Source: Acanthamoeba lenticulata (taxonomy: Eukaryota > Discosea > Longamoebia > Acanthamoebidae). From it: a DNA stretch of 64,000 nucleotides. Shown here piece after piece: positions 61,581 through 64,000 of the stretch. Every line of letters begins with the position of its first letter. Positions within the stretch are counted from its first letter, which is position 1. Both the position numbers and the translations under genes were made by a program. The stretch spans positions 99,602-163,601 of the forward strand of contig NAVB01000010.1 in NCBI GenBank assembly GCA_002179805.1. Direction: 5' to 3'. The notes below the pieces were generated by a model. The model worked only from the letters and a program-made list of their open reading frames with translations. It made no database searches and had not been told where the DNA came from.

Positions 61581-63858
61581 TTAAAGATCGAGCTCCGCGT
61601 TGAAGGTGATGGGGTGTGTGGCGAGGGTTCGCAGGTTGACCAGCACAATCGTGCCGGTTTTGGCGAAGGACGGGACTGACAAGAGCCGTACCGCCTGCCC
61701 TCGCTTGCCTTCATGTCGTTGTCACGCAGCCCCAAAGTTTGAAGTGTGAGCGTCAAGAGAGATCAGATTCAAACAAGAGCTAAGGCGAATGGTATCGTAC
61801 CGGTGATGAGCTTGGACGCGTAGGTGGGCTGGTTGCCAGCAAAGTAGAGATGGGGGCACTCCTCCAGCACGAAGGGGTCCTCGCCCGAGAACGGGTAAGC
61901 GCCCAGCGTATCGGGGGCCGTAGGAGCCATGTGTGACCACTCGAGCGTGTCCGCCAGTATCTGCAGCACGTCATTATCTGTTTTTTGGTATTATTTGTAC
62001 CGGTGTGGGTAGTGAGCACCACGAGCTCTTGGTCTTCACAGATTGAGGTTACGAAGGGAAGAAGGCATACTCTTCGCCGGATCGATGTATTTCTTGATGT
62101 CATCCACGGGCTGGCCCGCGTGGCCCAGGAACCTGCGAACACGGGACGAACCGGTAAGACAAGCACCCTCAGAGGAGGTGATGAAAGGAGGTCGTACGAT
62201 ACGCCGTCGATGCTGCATTTATAAGGATTTGTAACGGGCAAAAACGTGGCGTAGCGGCTCGCCCTGTTGACCGCGACGGTATCCGTGAGGACTTGAAAAC
62301 AAAAGCATGGAGGAAGAGGGAAGAGGTTCGTTGTACGTGGGGAACAGGCACGGGTTGAACGGCTGCTGCGGCAGCACGAAGTTGGCCGGATCGGTTGCAC
62401 CGGGCATGATGTCAACATGGATGCTCGAGGCCAATTGACACAGCAGCTGCTCCAGCTCCTGGATCGGCTTCAGCATGCGGGCTTGAGCTTGTGGTGTGAG
62501 CCTCTGTCACATTTGCGTGGTGTAAGAGATCATCACCACGCGTGCGCTGAATGACCATTCAATTGTAGCGTTCAACCTTCTGGTAGCTCTTGATAGCGCT
62601 GGTCTGCTCTTCCGGCGGGACTAACGAGTTACCGGCAATGATCAATCTCGAAATGCGAGACTCTAGCTTTTGCTCCTGCACGCGTGATGGAGGTAAGAAG
62701 GGCCAGCCCGGGTAGGGGAGCGAAGAGGGAAGACTTCTTCGTGCAGCATATACCGCAGTTCCACCAACGTGGCCGGTGATGTAGTCGATGAACAGCTGCA
62801 CGGCGAGCGGATTTTTGCTGTCGTTCCCAATGGAAAGGCCGGACACAAAGGCCACGTACTTGTCCTGCTCTGCTCTCGACATACAAGGGAAAGGAAGAGA
62901 TGAGCAGCATCACTAGTGTCACAATCGCTGATTTCCAATCTCTAGGCGGGTGGCGGCTAGACAAAGAGTCCATACCAAGAACGGGACGCTTGAGCTGAGA
63001 GGGTATGCCGGTATAGATAATGTCCTCCACCTCGAAGTCACCATCCTTGAGCTCGCGGCCACGGATGGCCACGATGATGCCCGTCACCACCAGGCTCGTG
63101 GGTAATTTCGCGCCGACCAGGCTAATGCGACCGGATTCATCCTCGATAATGAGGCGGTCCTTCTCACTCGAGTAATTCGAGCGAAGCGGTGGCGGAACGA
63201 TGGAGCGCTGAAGTGGTAAATCGACGGGGTCTAATCAGCAATCGAGTCAAGAGACGCGAGCACAAAACTGGCTCCAACACAACGACAACAACAACGAGAG
63301 AGAGAGAGAGAAAGAGGGTTGTTGTTGCGCGCACCTCCTTGGCGTAGGACTCGAGAATGTTGGGTCGAAGGGGCATTTCCTTGTAGAGTGTCCCGGAGAC
63401 AATGACCTCTTCCTCAGCACGCAGCTCCAGGATCTTGTGCACGATGCGTGGTGGCTTGGCCGTATTGTTGTGCCACCGCTCTTTGGCTTCTTGCAGGAGT
63501 CGTGGTCGCATCTGCTGAAGTCGGTGATAGTAGAGCGGCGCATACTGCTGCGAGTACTCCTTGGTGAGTGTACGAAAACTTTGATGTTTGGCGGTGTAGT
63601 CAGCCATTTCGCGTTGTATCTTGCGCCCTCCTTCCTCCCCTCCCTCCAACGCCATTGGGTCGATTGCCGGAGCCCTTAGCAAGTCATCACACGGCGAGTT
63701 CGCCAAGTATCTGTGTGCCAGATATAAAATAAGAGAAATTCGACAATTTTGCGCCATATAGACGCAAAACGCAAAACGTACCGTTCCAGCAAGAATGGTT
63801 GTAGTTCATCATCCCCTTCTTTATGAACATGCGAGCCAGCAGATTCAACCACCTCCAT
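61581..63858 (-). CDS. POLD2: DNA polymerase delta small (B) subunit
   Basis: Exon 1 starts [20 protein letters not shown] and splices to [20 protein letters not shown]. Then come [76 protein letters not shown] (OB fold), [28 protein letters not shown] and [20 protein letters not shown], then [20 protein letters not shown]. Near the C-terminus are [20 protein letters not shown], then [20 protein letters not shown]. It ends [18 protein letters not shown]. These follow POLD2/Cdc1 throughout. The calcineurin-like phosphoesterase fold appears inactive, as usual for this subunit. It links the catalytic subunit to other polymerase delta subunits. About eight introns. Two E2F-type sites lie upstream. 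Confidence 0.94.
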
Positions 63859-63889
63859 TTCGGTTTTTTTTTCTCTCGCCTCACGAATC

Positions 63890-63926
63890 TTTTCGCGCCT
63901 TTGCCCCGACTGGATGTTCCCGCCAA
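63890..63926. promoter_or_regulatory. Pair of E2F-type sites upstream of POLD2
   Basis: TTTTCGCGCC (63890-63899) and TTCCCGCCAA (63917-63926, reverse complement TTGGCGGGAA) both fit the E2F consensus. They lie 32-68 bases upstream of the POLD2 start. The word TTGGCGGGAA is also contained in the CDC45 site. Confidence 0.65.
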
Positions 63927-64000
63927 TATTTCAAATTCTTGTTCCTAGAGAGAGCCACGGTGAAGCAGTGAAGCCTGCGTTTACTCGCTTTGCCAAGCCT

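Noticed and set aside
1..64000. CRISPR arrays, insertion sequences, viral or transposon genes
   Set aside because: No array of spaced repeats, transposase, integrase, reverse transcriptase or capsid-like frame was found on either strand.

Overview
This is nuclear DNA of a GC-rich, intron-dense protist. The best guess is Acanthamoeba (Amoebozoa, Discosea), close to A. castellanii. Three things point there. Genes are packed tightly on both strands, with many 50-110 nt introns whose donors are mostly GTACGT or GTGCGT. The protein set is eukaryotic and amoeba-like. A single dispersed 5S rRNA gene at 22848-22966 matches, from memory, the Acanthamoeba 5S sequence. There are no bacterial operons, CRISPR arrays or insertion sequences. 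Coordinates below are whole-gene spans from start to stop codon, introns included; exon limits were worked out by hand from splice sites and frame.

Layout. 1-16 kb: 3'-truncated RPB1 (-), a Cys-rich Ctr copper transporter (+), a small mitochondrial-looking protein, an SPAG7-like R3H protein, a secreted protein, a large F-box/MATH/armadillo gene (+) and Churchill (+). 16-23 kb: a relic of a universal stress protein (USP) gene, a secreted three-domain glycoside-hydrolase-like gene built by tandem duplication, an intact USP gene, a tRNA-like scrap and 5S rRNA. 23-37 kb: LSM14/Scd6 (-), two tandem RhoGAP-C1 paralogues (-), a 2OG-Fe(II) oxygenase (+) and an intronless 5-kb coiled-coil gene (-). 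37-49 kb: a Gfo/Idh/MocA oxidoreductase, an ankyrin-F-box protein, a membrane-anchored CLU-TPR protein, a kelch scrap, U1 snRNP protein C and a small membrane protein. 49-64 kb: EMC8/9, NUBP2/Cfd1, an ENPP-type phosphodiesterase, a TRM13/METTL25-like methyltransferase, a mitochondrial-type J-domain membrane protein, CDC45 and POLD2.

How they fit together. Most genes are housekeeping: transcription (RPB1), splicing (U1-C), mRNA storage and decay (LSM14), Fe-S assembly (NUBP2), ER membrane insertion (EMC8/9) and DNA replication (CDC45, POLD2). The two replication genes are convergent neighbours, and E2F-type sites lie upstream of both starts, which suggests shared S-phase control. The most unusual items are the F-box-MATH-ARM fusion, the three-domain glycosidase in which two of three domains lack the acid/base Glu, the TM-CLU-TPR gene with a perfect 29-bp inverted repeat spanning a GC-AG intron, and the 48-residue coiled-coil repeat array.
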